Shown: positions 15,989 to 24,908, counted from the stretch's first letter. The stretch is 33,023 nt of DNA from Spirochaetota bacterium (GCA_024276015.1 JAJRXZ010000048.1:1-33023); one strand, 5' to 3'. Numbers and translations: made by a program. Notes: a model not told the origin generated them from the sequence alone.

Positions 15989-18622
15989 CTATTTCCGGAT
16001 CATACTTTCGGCTATTTCAACGCCTCTTTTGACAGCTTCCTCAAGCTTAGAGGGGTCTTTTCCGCCTGCCTGAGCCATGTCCTTTCTGCCGCCTCCGCCT
16101 CCGCCTACTATTTTTGAGATATCTTTAATTATTGAGCCGCAGTCAACGCCCTTTTCCAGGGATTTTTTTGTTGCTGCGCACATTAGAATCGCTTTCCCGT
16201 TGATATTTGACCCGAAACAGATAAGGGAATTCTCATCTTTCGATCTTACGGCATCGGATAACTCTCGCAGTTTATTAACATCCACATTTTTATATGTATT
16301 AGAGATAATCTTAATATCATTTACAACAGGGGCGTTCTTTATTAATGTGTCTATATCCGATAAGAGACTCTCCTTTTTTATCCTTTCAACTTCTTTCTCA
16401 AGGCTTCTGTTTTGTTCCATAAGGTCTTCAATCCTTTTTATTAAATCACTTTCGCCGGTGCTCATTCTATTTGTTAACCTGTTGATTATATTTTCATGAG
16501 CCCATAGTCTTTGGAGAACTCCCTTTAATGTGGCGCCTTCAATTCTTCTCATGCCGGCTCCCGGCGACGATTCCTTCAGCAGTTTAAAAATTCCGATCTG
16601 ACCCGTATTTGACACATGTGTTCCTCCGCACAATTCCATGCTGAAATCTCCTACCGTTACAACCCTTACAACATTGTCATATTTTTCATCAAAAACGGCA
16701 ATGGCTCCCTCTTTTACTGCTTCGTCAAGAGTAGATATTGTTGTTTCCACTTCAATGTTTTCCCATATTTTCTCATTTACTATTTCTTCAACCTTCTTTA
16801 TTTCATCGCGGGTCATTGAGTCAAAATGTGAAAAATCGAACCTGAACCTTTCAGGAGCAACGAGAGAACCGGCCTGTTTTACATGATTTCCCAGAACCGT
16901 AATAAGAGCTTTCTGCAGTAAATGGGTTGCAGTGTGATTGGCGCGGATCAGATTTCTCTTTAAAGAATCTATTCTGGCAATTACTTTTTCGCCTGCGGCG
17001 AATTTCCCCGATCTTACTTCTCCGAGATGAATGATCGTTTTGTGGTATTTTTTTGTATCGGCAACCTGAAAAACCGCGCCGGAATCGGATACTATTTCTC
17101 CGGTATCTCCAACCTGTCCGCCCGCTTCACCGTAAAAGGTTGTTTTGTCAAGGATCAGCAAGCCCTCTTCGCCGGTTAGAAGTTCATCTTTCTCTTTATT
17201 GTCTTTACAGATCAGCAGAATATTTCCTTCTGTTTCATTGTGTTCATAACCTGAAAATTCAGTATGGCCTGTTTTGGCGGCAATCTCTTCAAAAACATTC
17301 TCTAAACCTGTGCTGGCCCCCTTCCAGCTCTGTTTTCCTCTTAGCCTTTGATTTTCCATCTCTTTATTGAAACTTTCAATATCCACATTGAGATTATTTT
17401 CCTGAGCAATTTCGATTGTCATTTCCGGAGGGAATCCGAATGTATCGTACAATATAAAAGCGTCTTTGCCGGATATGGTGCTTCCGCCCGATTTGTTCAA
17501 TTTTTTGATTACTTCTCCAAGTCTGTCCATTCCGTTTTCAAGGGTTTCAAGAAATCTTTTTTCTTCGGATTCAATAACGCTTTTCACATTTTTTTCAGCG
17601 CCTTTTATTTCAGGATAAAATTCTCCCATAGTCTCAATTATAGGATCAACAACTTTGTGCAGGAAAGGCTCATTTATACCGATCTGTCTGCCGTATTTTA
17701 AAGCCCTTCGTAAAACTCTTCGCAGCACATAACCTCTGCCTTCGTTGGATGGGTATACTCCGTCAGACATGGCAAAAGTGAGGGTACGCGAATGCTCCGC
17801 AATTATTCTTACGGGATCAATATTTACGCCTTCATACTTAACGCCGGATTCGGTGCTGACAAAATTAATCAGCTTCATGAACTCGTCGGTTTCATAAATG
17901 GAATCAACATTCTGAACCAGAACGGCAAGCCGTTCAAGACCCATTCCGGTGTCGATCCCGGTTTTCGGGAGCGGGTTAAGTTTCCCGTTTTTATCCTGAT
18001 TGAACTGATTAAAAACAAGGTTCCAGTATTCAAGAAATCTTTCGCAGTCACAGCCCGGTGTGCACCTTTCGGAGCCGCAGCCATATTCGGGTCCTCTGTC
18101 CAGATATAACTCGGAACAGGGCCCGCATGCTCCTGTATCCCCGGCAGGTCCCCAGAAGTTGTCCTTTCTGCCAAGCCTTACGATTTTTTCAGCTGGAACT
18201 CCGATCCTTTTATGCCAGATATCAAAGGCTTCATCATCGTCTTCGAAAATAGATATCCATATTTTTTCACCGGGAAATCCGATAACATCCGTTGAATAGT
18301 CCCAGGCCCATTCAATTGCCTCTTTTTTAAAATAATCGCCGAATGAAAAATTGCCAAGCATCTCAAAAAATGTTAAATGCCTTTTGGTTTTTCCAACCTG
18401 CTCCAGATCGCTTGTTCTTATGCATTTTTGTACCGTAGCCGCTCTGGTATATTCCAGATCAACCGTTCCTGCAAACATAGGTTTAAACTGAACCATCCCT
18501 GCTGTTGTGAAAAGCAGTGTGGGGTCATCCTTTGGCACAAGAGAACTTGACGGTATAATCCGGTGGTCTCTTTCCTTAAAAAAATTTAAAAACGAATTGC
18601 GCAGATCTTTAACCTTCAGCAT
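15989..18622 (-). CDS. alaS: Alanyl-tRNA synthetase
   Basis: 877 residues, full-length. The aminoacylation core begins with LRNSFLNFFKERDHRIIPSSSLVP and includes TTAGMVQFKPMF. The editing domain has the zinc-binding HTATH and CGGTH motifs, and the C-terminal DHHA1 part has GGGGGGRKDMAQAGGKD. It charges tRNA-Ala and clears mischarged seryl or glycyl adducts. The ATG at 18622 has GAGGTG upstream. The gene is 170 bp from rpsI, on the same strand; a terminator in the gap suggests separate transcripts. Confidence 0.97.
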   Translation of the reverse strand: MLKVKDLRNSFLNFFKERDHRIIPSSSLVPKDDPTLLFTTAGMVQFKPMFAGTVDLEYTRAATVQKCIRTSDLEQVGKTKRHLTFFEMLGNFSFGDYFKKEAIEWAWDYSTDVIGFPGEKIWISIFEDDDEAFDIWHKRIGVPAEKIVRLGRKDNFWGPAGDTGACGPCSELYLDRGPEYGCGSERCTPGCDCERFLEYWNLVFNQFNQDKNGKLNPLPKTGIDTGMGLERLAVLVQNVDSIYETDEFMKLINFVSTESGVKYEGVNIDPVRIIAEHSRTLTFAMSDGVYPSNEGRGYVLRRVLRRALKYGRQIGINEPFLHKVVDPIIETMGEFYPEIKGAEKNVKSVIESEEKRFLETLENGMDRLGEVIKKLNKSGGSTISGKDAFILYDTFGFPPEMTIEIAQENNLNVDIESFNKEMENQRLRGKQSWKGASTGLENVFEEIAAKTGHTEFSGYEHNETEGNILLICKDNKEKDELLTGEEGLLILDKTTFYGEAGGQVGDTGEIVSDSGAVFQVADTKKYHKTIIHLGEVRSGKFAAGEKVIARIDSLKRNLIRANHTATHLLQKALITVLGNHVKQAGSLVAPERFRFDFSHFDSMTRDEIKKVEEIVNEKIWENIEVETTISTLDEAVKEGAIAVFDEKYDNVVRVVTVGDFSMELCGGTHVSNTGQIGIFKLLKESSPGAGMRRIEGATLKGVLQRLWAHENIINRLTNRMSTGESDLIKRIEDLMEQNRSLEKEVERIKKESLLSDIDTLIKNAPVVNDIKIISNTYKNVDVNKLRELSDAVRSKDENSLICFGSNINGKAILMCAATKKSLEKGVDCGSIIKDISKIVGGGGGGRKDMAQAGGKDPSKLEEAVKRGVEIAESMIRK

Positions 18623-18747
18623 TTAGCACCTCTTAAAAAGGGTAGTTATATATAATCAGAAACGCGGATTGTTGGCATTTTCCAGAGGATTATTTTTTTT
18701 TCAAGAAAAATAATATTATGAGGGATCGGATTTAATCGGCAAAAACA

Positions 18748-18771
18748 AAAAGGATGCCGAAGCATCCTTTT
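18748..18771 (-). terminator. Rho-independent terminator of rplM-rpsI
   Basis: Read on the minus strand, AAAAGGATGC (18771-18762), loop TTCG and GCATCCTTTT (18757-18748) form a perfect 10-bp stem closed by a C(UUCG)G tetraloop, followed by TTGTTTTTGCC. It starts 23 bp after the rpsI stop. Confidence 0.85.
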
Positions 18772-18794
18772 AAAAGCATTAAATTTAAAAATTT

Positions 18795-19184
18795 CTAACG
18801 TTTTGAAAACTGGAATTTTTTCCTTGCTTTTTTCTGTCCCGGTTTCTTTCTCTCGACTTCTCTCGAATCTCTTGTGAGAAATCCGCCCTCTCTCAGCGCT
18901 TTTTTATTGCTCTCGTCTATTGCCACAAGACATCTTGCAATTCCCATCTTAATTGCCCCTGCCTGGCCTGACCAGCCGCCTCCGCTGACATTTGCCGAGA
19001 TATCGTATTGATCCACAACTCCAATATGTTCAAGGGGCTGTCTAACAATAAGTTCCAGCGTCTTTCTTCTGAAATATTTATCAATAGGCTGTTTATTAAC
19101 GGTAATTTTCCCCGTACCAGGTTTTAACCATACTCTCGCAATTGAGGTTTTTCTTCTGCCTACTGAGTGATTTCTTTCTGCCAT
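18795..19184 (-). CDS. rpsI: 30S ribosomal protein S9 (uS9)
   Basis: 129 residues. RRKTSIARVWLKPGTGKITVN at the start and the highly basic tail ending KARKKFQFSKR are diagnostic for uS9, whose tail reaches the P-site tRNA on the small subunit. It follows rplM by 39 bp, the usual rplM-rpsI pair, and ends in TAG. Confidence 0.97.
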   Translation of the reverse strand: MAERNHSVGRRKTSIARVWLKPGTGKITVNKQPIDKYFRRKTLELIVRQPLEHIGVVDQYDISANVSGGGWSGQAGAIKMGIARCLVAIDESNKKALREGGFLTRDSREVERKKPGQKKARKKFQFSKR

Positions 19185-19223
19185 TAAAATTCTCCTAAGA
19201 TAGAATAATTACATAAAAACGGA

Positions 19224-19664
19224 TCAGATATCCAGAACTTCAGGTTTCTGCGCTATATGGGGGTGATCTTTTCCCGCGTAAACTTTTAGGTTCCCCATCA
19301 CTTTCCGTCCCAGCCTGTTTTTGGGAAGCATCCCCTTTACTGCATGTTCAATAATAAACTGAGGTTTTGTCTTCATTATTTTTTTTATATTTGTAAATTT
19401 CTCTCCGCCGGGATAGTGTGAATGTGAAAAATATTCTTTATTTTCCGGTTTCAATCCGGTAAGCACCACTTTTTCCGCGTTGATTACAATTACGTTGTCT
19501 CCCATATCAAAATGAGGCGTAAAAGAGGGTTTATTCTTACCGCGTAATACCTTTGCGATCTCTGCTGCAAGCCTTCCAAGTACCTTTCCGCTGGCGTCAA
19601 CGACGTACCATTTTTTATCAATTTCAGATTCTTTCATAGAATATGTTTTTTGAATAGCATCCAT
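19224..19664 (-). CDS. rplM: 50S ribosomal protein L13 (uL13)
   Basis: 146 residues. KKWYVVDASGKVLGRLAAE near the start, NKPSFTPHFDMGDNVIVINA and HAVKGMLPKNRLGRKVM later are typical for uL13, an early-assembling large-subunit protein. The ATG has GAGGAT upstream. It heads the rplM-rpsI pair. Confidence 0.97.
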   Translation of the reverse strand: MDAIQKTYSMKESEIDKKWYVVDASGKVLGRLAAEIAKVLRGKNKPSFTPHFDMGDNVIVINAEKVVLTGLKPENKEYFSHSHYPGGEKFTNIKKIMKTKPQFIIEHAVKGMLPKNRLGRKVMGNLKVYAGKDHPHIAQKPEVLDI

Positions 19665-19740
19665 TATATATCCTCTTAAATACTTTCGATGTTTCTTTTC
19701 AGTCTGTCATCATCAATGAACCGATTTGTAAGTGTTTAAA

Positions 19741-19766
19741 ACTATAATGAGCCCCTTTTATGTCAA
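19741..19766 (-). promoter_or_regulatory. Weak candidate promoter for rplM-rpsI
   Basis: A perfect TTGACA on the minus strand (19766-19761) is followed by TATAGT (19746-19741) after only 14 bp. The short spacing is against it; a -10 shifted to TAGTTT gives 16 bp. It lies about 80-100 bp upstream of the rplM start. Confidence 0.3.
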
Positions 19767-19859
19767 TAAAATATTTAATTAATCTTATTTTTTTGTTCTG
19801 AGGGCTGGAGGGCTGACCTGACCTGAACCCGAATTCATCTGTTATCCATAAAATAATTG

Positions 19860-19888
19860 TTGACAAAATAACCCCAATCTAATAATTT
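19860..19888 (+). promoter_or_regulatory. Sigma70-type promoter for ispE and following genes
   Basis: TTGACA (19860-19865), a 17-bp spacer and TAATTT (19883-19888), about 30 bp upstream of the ispE start. Confidence 0.6.
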
Positions 19889-19919
19889 TGCCATTCTATA
19901 AATTCTAAGAAGTTGATCC

Positions 19920-20819
19920 TTGGAAACAGCAACCAGAGCATTTGCAAAAATTAACCTCCATCTCGAAATTTTAAACAAACGTGATGACGGTTACCACAAT
20001 ATTTTAGGTCTATTTGCAAATATAGGACTTTTTGATCTTTTAAAACTTGATGAAATTAACATAATTAATGATCCGGCAAAAATTCCCGATGTATCGATAA
20101 ATATTACAGGCGGAGACTATAAAGAACACATTAAGCATATCTCTGCTGATGAAAATCTTATAGCTAAAGCTTCCAAGCTCTACTTGAAAAAGATCAATAA
20201 ATCGGGCAGGATCAGTTTCTCTCTTATAAAGAATATACCGGCGGGCGGAGGACTTGGCGGCGGAAGCGCGGATTCAGCAGCTGCCCTCAGGCTTTTGAGT
20301 GATAATATTATCCGGTTAAATGAAACCGAACTGGCTAAAATCGGAAAAGAGACCGGAGCGGATGTCCCTTTTTGTCTCGCAGGAGGATACGGACTCTGCG
20401 AAGGCATTGGAGAAAAAATAGAGAAAATATCCGGAAAGTTAAATTATTACATATTGCTGGTAAACAATGGGATACAAATAGAGACTGCCGCGGCATACGG
20501 CTTACTCAAGAGAGGAAGTGATTATAACAGAAAAATTTCCGAAAATACAAGGAGCTTGTTAAAGCAATTCATTTCAAAAGGCAATATTCTCAATGTTAAA
20601 AATGTGTTAAAAAATGATTTTGAAGAAAAAGTATTTGATTTATATCCGGAATTGGGTATAATAAAAAACAGGCTCTATGGTTCGGGCGCTGTTTTTGCAT
20701 TATTGAGCGGTTCCGGATCAACTCTTTTCGGATTATTTGATGATTTTGAAAAGGCCTCCAGTGCTTTAAATCTTTTAAAAAAAGAATATAAAATGGTATT
20801 ATTAACAAATTTTTTATAG
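19920..20819 (+). CDS. ispE: 4-diphosphocytidyl-2-C-methyl-D-erythritol kinase
   Basis: 299 residues; phosphorylates CDP-methylerythritol in the MEP isoprenoid pathway. The GHMP kinase start (AFAKINLHLEILNKRDDGYHNI) and the ATP loop PAGGGLGGGSADSAAA are intact, and LLSGSGSTLFGLF near the end matches the third GHMP motif. The start is a TTG at 19920: an in-frame TGA lies two codons before it, and the family N-terminus begins right after, so no other start is available. It is followed after 11 bp by tRNA-Gln. Confidence 0.95.
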   Translation: METATRAFAKINLHLEILNKRDDGYHNILGLFANIGLFDLLKLDEINIINDPAKIPDVSINITGGDYKEHIKHISADENLIAKASKLYLKKINKSGRISFSLIKNIPAGGGLGGGSADSAAALRLLSDNIIRLNETELAKIGKETGADVPFCLAGGYGLCEGIGEKIEKISGKLNYYILLVNNGIQIETAAAYGLLKRGSDYNRKISENTRSLLKQFISKGNILNVKNVLKNDFEEKVFDLYPELGIIKNRLYGSGAVFALLSGSGSTLFGLFDDFEKASSALNLLKKEYKMVLLTNFL

Positions 20820-20830
20820 TTTAATTCTAT

Positions 20831-20902
20831 TGAGGTGTGGCCAAGCGGTAAGGCACCGGGTTTTGGTCTCGGTATTCCCAGGTTCGAATCCTGGCACCTC
20901 AG
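20831..20902 (+). tRNA. tRNA-Gln (anticodon UUG)
   Basis: A 72-base cloverleaf. The acceptor stem TGAGGTG pairs with CACCTCA plus discriminator G, the anticodon stem CCGGG/CTCGG encloses the loop TTTTGGT with anticodon TTG, and the T-arm is CCAGG TTCGAAT CCTGG. CCA is not encoded. It sits between ispE and the glmU-like gene on the same strand, so it may be cut out of a longer transcript. Confidence 0.95.
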
Positions 20903-20925
20903 ATCAATTCAATCAGAGAGGCAAA

Positions 20926-21666
20926 ATGGAGATCAAGGAGATCGCTGCCATAATTCTTGCTGCCGGCAAGGGTGAAAGAATGAGATCGGAACTGCCAAAG
21001 GTTCTCCATCCTGTAATGGGTAAACCGATGATAAAGTACGTTATTGACAGCCTCAAAAGCGCTCAAATAAAAGATATTTATGCAGTTGTGGGATATAAAG
21101 GGGAGCAGGTTATCAATAGTGTTGGTGACGGTATAAAATATGTGTGGCAGCACGAACAGCTCGGTACGGGACACGCAGTAATGCAGGCCGAAGATACTTT
21201 AGACGGTTTTAGCGGTAATCTTCTAATTGCCTGCGGTGACGTTCCTTTTATAAAACCGAAAACATTTAAAAGACTTATTGATGAATCTGAGAAGGATAAT
21301 GTCAAGGCTGTTATCCTCACAATGGAGCTTAATGATCCAACCGGTTATGGCAGAATTATAAAGGCCGGCAGCGGGGATTTCCTGCGAATTGTAGAGGAAA
21401 AAGATGCTTCAACTGAAGAGAAAAAAGTAACCGAAGTAAATTCGGGAACCTATGTTTTTGACAAGGAATTTTTATTTAAGGGGCTTAAAATAGTAAACAG
21501 AGACAATGCTCAGGGAGAATACTATCTTCCCGATGCATTGAACTTTATCCTTGAAGCGGGTTATTCCGTAAGAACGGTTCTCCTTGAGGATCCCTTTGAA
21601 GGCACAGGTGTCAATTCACAGGAAGATTTAAAAAGAGTTGAACTAATATATAAAAATAAGCCATAG
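20926..21666 (+). CDS. GlmU-type UDP-GlcNAc pyrophosphorylase domain, acetyltransferase half missing
   Basis: 246 residues from the ATG at 20926 (GAGAGG upstream); the longer frame begins inside the tRNA and was rejected. All marks of the GlmU uridylyltransferase domain are present: AIILAAGKGERMRSELPKVLH, EQLGTGHAV, CGDVPF, TGYGRI, EVNSGTYVFD, NAQGEYYLPD and GTGVNSQEDL. Typical GlmU is about 450 residues, with a left-handed beta-helix acetyltransferase afterwards; here the frame stops at the linker. The product would convert GlcNAc-1-P and UTP to UDP-GlcNAc, and the acetyl step would need another enzyme. The glmU-prs-ctc-pth order argues that it really is the GlmU locus. Confidence 0.85.
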   Translation: MEIKEIAAIILAAGKGERMRSELPKVLHPVMGKPMIKYVIDSLKSAQIKDIYAVVGYKGEQVINSVGDGIKYVWQHEQLGTGHAVMQAEDTLDGFSGNLLIACGDVPFIKPKTFKRLIDESEKDNVKAVILTMELNDPTGYGRIIKAGSGDFLRIVEEKDASTEEKKVTEVNSGTYVFDKEFLFKGLKIVNRDNAQGEYYLPDALNFILEAGYSVRTVLLEDPFEGTGVNSQEDLKRVELIYKNKP

Positions 21667-21689
21667 AGAACTGGGTGATGAACAGCAGT

Positions 21690-22625
21690 ATGAAAATATT
21701 TTCAGGATCATCGAATCCTGAGCTTGCGAAACAGATATCGCAATATCTGAATGTGGGATTATCCAATATTGAATTGAATCGGTTTAAAGACGGTGAAATA
21801 TCCGTTAAAATCAAGGAAAATGTCCGCGGTCACGATGTCTTTATCATTCAATCGACAACTAACCCTGCTGACGGCCACATTATGGAACTTCTCCTTATCA
21901 TAGATGCTGCATTAAGAGCCTCCGCGCAGAGGATAACAGCAGTAATTCCATATTTCGGATATGCCAGGCAGGACAGAAAGGTTGAACCAAGGGTTCCCAT
22001 TTCGGCTAAGGTTGTTGCAAATATTATTCAGATCACAGGCGCAGACCGGGTTGTTACTATAGACCTTCATGCAGATCAGATTCAGGGATTTTTTGATATT
22101 CCTGTGGATAATATTTTTGCAACTCCCATAACAATTGATTATATTAACAGAAGAAACATTGATAATATTGTTGTGGTATCACCCGACTCGGGCGGCGCAG
22201 CAAGAGCAAGATTTATTGCTCAGAAGCTTAATGCAGGATTAGCTATTATCGATAAAAGACGGCCTGAGCCCAATGTATCGGAAGTGCAGTATGTTGTCGG
22301 AGAAGTTGAAGGTAAAAACTGCATACTTGTTGATGATATGGTTGATACCGGAGGTTCCATTTCGCAGGCAGCAAAGGCATTAAAAGAGAAGGGTGCTAAT
22401 GACATATACTGTCTATTTACACACCCTCTGTTGTCGGATAACGCTTCGGAAAAATTATCAAAGGCAGGCTTTAAGGAAATTATCTGTACCAATACAATTA
22501 GTGTTGATAAGGAAAAAATGATCGATAATTTAAAAGTTCTGTCCATTGCATCGCTGCTTGGCGAGGCAATAAGAAGAATTCATAATGGAGAATCAGTAAG
22601 TTCTCTCTTTTTAGACAGCCAGTAA
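21690..22625 (+). CDS. prs: Ribose-phosphate pyrophosphokinase (PRPP synthetase)
   Basis: 311 residues from the ATG at 21690; family members begin MKIFSG-like, and GGTGAT lies about 10 bases upstream. GTG 21675 and ATG 21678 are alternative starts that add a few residues. It makes PRPP from ribose-5-phosphate and ATP for nucleotides, His and Trp. Visible are IPYFGYARQDRK, the flexible-loop region, the metal and ATP site DLHADQIQGFF, and the PRPP loop CILVDDMVDTGGS. It sits 8-23 bp behind the GlmU-like gene and upstream of rplY. Confidence 0.96.
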   Translation: MKIFSGSSNPELAKQISQYLNVGLSNIELNRFKDGEISVKIKENVRGHDVFIIQSTTNPADGHIMELLLIIDAALRASAQRITAVIPYFGYARQDRKVEPRVPISAKVVANIIQITGADRVVTIDLHADQIQGFFDIPVDNIFATPITIDYINRRNIDNIVVVSPDSGGAARARFIAQKLNAGLAIIDKRRPEPNVSEVQYVVGEVEGKNCILVDDMVDTGGSISQAAKALKEKGANDIYCLFTHPLLSDNASEKLSKAGFKEIICTNTISVDKEKMIDNLKVLSIASLLGEAIRRIHNGESVSSLFLDSQ

Positions 22626-22690
22626 AAGCATTTTTCTGAGAAAGGAAATTTTGCAAAAGCGATTAAAATTATATATAGTGAAGGTTTGAA

Positions 22691-23350
22691 ATGGCACAAA
22701 AAAGTTTAAATGTTCAATTAAGAACTGAAACGGGCAAAAATATTAACAGGAGATTAAGAAATTCAGGTTATATTCCTGCTGTGTTGTATTCGCATGGCAA
22801 CACTGAAGCTATTACGGTTCGGAAAAAGGATTTTCACAGTCTTTTCAACGGTCCTGTTTCGGAGAGTGTAATCTTTGATATTAAATTTACAGGAAAATCT
22901 TCCGATTCGGACCAGATGGCATTTGTTAAGGATTATCAGACCGACCCTGTTTCCGGTGAAATTTTGCATATTGACCTGTTTAAGGTCACTCTTGGCGAAA
23001 AAATCCATACAAAGGTGCCAATCGAATATATTGGAACAGCAAAGGGCACAAAAGTAGGCGGTCAGTTTGAAATTTCCGAAAGAGAACTTGAAATTGAATG
23101 TATGCCGAAAAATCTGCCCGGCAAAATTGAAGTTGATATCTCCGAACTTGACATAGGCGATGCTCTTCATGCAAAGGCGATTCCTCTGGACGAAGAAATT
23201 ACTCTTCTGACAAATCCGGAAACAGTACTTGCTTCGGTTCATGTAATTAAAACTGCAAAAGAAGAAGATGTCGAAGTTGAAGAGGAAGCAGAAGTTCCAG
23301 CTGAAGAAATGACAGATTTGGACGACACTGCCGAGTCTGAAAAGAAGTAA
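22691..23350 (+). CDS. rplY: 50S ribosomal protein L25, long form (Ctc/TL5 type)
   Basis: 219 residues. The N-terminal L25 domain (about 1-95: LNVQLRTETGKNINRRLRNSGYIPAVLY) binds 5S rRNA, and the beta-rich C-terminal domain (about 100-190) is that of the general stress protein Ctc. An acidic tail (VEEEAEVPAEE..) ends it. The position between prs and pth is the classic prs-ctc-pth order. GAAGG is upstream of the ATG. Confidence 0.93.
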   Translation: MAQKSLNVQLRTETGKNINRRLRNSGYIPAVLYSHGNTEAITVRKKDFHSLFNGPVSESVIFDIKFTGKSSDSDQMAFVKDYQTDPVSGEILHIDLFKVTLGEKIHTKVPIEYIGTAKGTKVGGQFEISERELEIECMPKNLPGKIEVDISELDIGDALHAKAIPLDEEITLLTNPETVLASVHVIKTAKEEDVEVEEEAEVPAEEMTDLDDTAESEKK

Positions 23351-23410
23351 TGTAACATTTTTCATAATGGTTTAACATAATAATATATATAAGAATGGAG
23401 AGTTAACTAC

Positions 23411-24040
23411 TTGAAGTTAATTGTTGGTTTTGGAAATCCGGGGGAAAAATTTTCTAATAACAGGCAGAATATCGGCTTTAAAGTAATTGAGATTATAGGG
23501 AATAATGAAAATATCGATATAAAGATCAAAAAGAAAAAATCTCTTATTGGAAGAGGCAAAATCAATAATAACGACGTCGTACTTCTGAAGCCTCAGACCT
23601 TTGTCAGTCTCATAGGAGAATCGGTTCTCTATATAGCCTCTTTTCTTAGGATCAATGTCAGCGATATTATCTGTATTGTAGAGGATATTACACTCCCGCT
23701 GGGCGAGATGAGAGTTGATTATATGTATTCGAATCTTAACCATGAAGGTGTTAATTCAATGATACGGGCTTTGAAATCCGAAAAATTTGCAAAGATCAGA
23801 GTGGGAATCGGGAAAAAACCCGATGATATCTCCATGGAAAAGTACCTTCTTCAGGATTTTACAGATGACGAAAATCTGATACTGATAGATATTCTGAATA
23901 AATCCGAAGCCGTTGCAAAGATGCTCATTACGCATCCCATAGAAGAAGTACAGGAGAAATATAATCCGGAGGGAGCTCCGAAGATTAAAAAGAGAAAAGT
24001 CAAGCTCATTCATATCGACCACCGAAAAGCAAAGAAGTAG
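23411..24040 (+). CDS. Peptidyl-tRNA hydrolase homologue with degenerate active site
   Basis: 209 residues from a TTG at 23411, with GGAGAG 8 bp upstream. The whole length aligns with bacterial Pth (KLIVGFGNPGEKF, KPQTFVSLIGESV, ASFLRIN, RVGIGKKPDD), and it sits in Pth's classic place after ctc. However, key residues known from E. coli Pth are replaced: catalytic His20 by Gln19 (NNRQNIGF), Asn68 by Ser66, Asp93 by Glu91, Asn114 by Glu112. Only Asn10 (here Asn9) and His113 (here His111) remain. The C-terminus is extended and basic (KIKKRKVKLIHIDHRKAKK). It is therefore unlikely to hydrolyse peptidyl-tRNA in the usual way; it may bind tRNA or ribosomes. A second, intact pth should exist elsewhere. 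Confidence 0.85.
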   Translation: MKLIVGFGNPGEKFSNNRQNIGFKVIEIIGNNENIDIKIKKKKSLIGRGKINNNDVVLLKPQTFVSLIGESVLYIASFLRINVSDIICIVEDITLPLGEMRVDYMYSNLNHEGVNSMIRALKSEKFAKIRVGIGKKPDDISMEKYLLQDFTDDENLILIDILNKSEAVAKMLITHPIEEVQEKYNPEGAPKIKKRKVKLIHIDHRKAKK

Positions 24041-24111
24041 CAATAAACAGTTCTTCCCTCTGTTATATTTATAACAATTAGCGTTATTTGTTTAAAAGAG
24101 TACAATTTTTC

Positions 24112-24139
24112 TTGACTTTATGTATTTAATGGTTATAAT
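24112..24139 (+). promoter_or_regulatory. Sigma70-type promoter for the secreted helical protein
   Basis: TTGACT (24112-24117), a 16-bp spacer and the perfect TATAAT (24134-24139), about 60 bp before the ATG at 24198. It separates this gene from the pth-like transcript. Confidence 0.7.
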
Positions 24140-24197
24140 ATTCCAAAATTTGTATATTGTATTTTTTCATCATTATCAAAGAATATGGAGATAACAA

Positions 24198-24905
24198 ATG
24201 GCAAAGGGATTTCGTTATTCTATCAGGATATTATTCATTATTATTACTGTTGTAAGTCAGGCAGGAGCCCAATCAATACTATACAATCCGTTATACGGCC
24301 CGCCGCGAAAATATATGCCTGTTTCACTTGTGAAAAGGCTCAGTTATGAAAATTTTAAACATATTAAACAGTTGACAACCGCTATTATGAATTTCGGAGG
24401 AGGCGAAAGCGAGGTTGACAGGTTAGTTGACCAGTATGCTGAAGCAAGCGCTCTCTTTTTTCAGAATAAGTATGATGAATCGGCAGATACTTTTTTAAAG
24501 AATGAAAAGGAAATTTTAAAAACAGCAAAGAAGTTGATGAAAAAATATCACGATGATTCCGACAGGCTTTTAAAGGAGAGTATTAAACTGAATATCAGAG
24601 AGAATTTAAAAAAAGCCTTAAAAGGCGAAGAAGAGAATAGTGCTACGATCAGGTATCTTAACAGCGCTAAATTTGCCATACAGAAAGCAAATGATATCTA
24701 TGACAGGTATAAGAATGCTCAAATAGGTTCTCCAAAAGAAATTATTACAGCTATCTATTATTACAGAAGAGCCAAGGAGAATATGTTTTATATTCATGAA
24801 GTTCAGCTGGACGAGGCAAATAAAAAGAAATTTTTTGAAAAATACAAAAAAGATCTTTACGATAACAACAACAAAGTCTATAAATCCAGAGTAAAGCAGA
24901 ATTAA
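24198..24905 (+). CDS. Secreted alpha-helical protein of unknown family
   Basis: 235 residues with a signal peptide (about 1-24, cleavage after AGA in VSQAGAQS) and GGAG upstream. The mature protein is predicted almost wholly helical and is rich in Lys, Asn and Glu, with tetratricopeptide-like spacing in LVDQYAEASALFFQNKYDESADTFLKN. It shares an NFG motif, segment spacing and overall helical layout with the 271-residue protein at 28924-29739, suggesting distant paralogy. It has its own promoter and ends 3 bp from the convergent HEAT gene. Periplasmic scaffold is a guess; no function is recognised. Confidence 0.7.
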   Translation: MAKGFRYSIRILFIIITVVSQAGAQSILYNPLYGPPRKYMPVSLVKRLSYENFKHIKQLTTAIMNFGGGESEVDRLVDQYAEASALFFQNKYDESADTFLKNEKEILKTAKKLMKKYHDDSDRLLKESIKLNIRENLKKALKGEEENSATIRYLNSAKFAIQKANDIYDRYKNAQIGSPKEIITAIYYYRRAKENMFYIHEVQLDEANKKKFFEKYKKDLYDNNNKVYKSRVKQN

Positions 24906-24908
24906 ATC

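Noticed and set aside
20830..20925. Longer start of the GlmU-like frame at 20830
   Set aside because: It would translate the tRNA-Gln gene; the ATG at 20926 has its own ribosome site and matches the family N-terminus.
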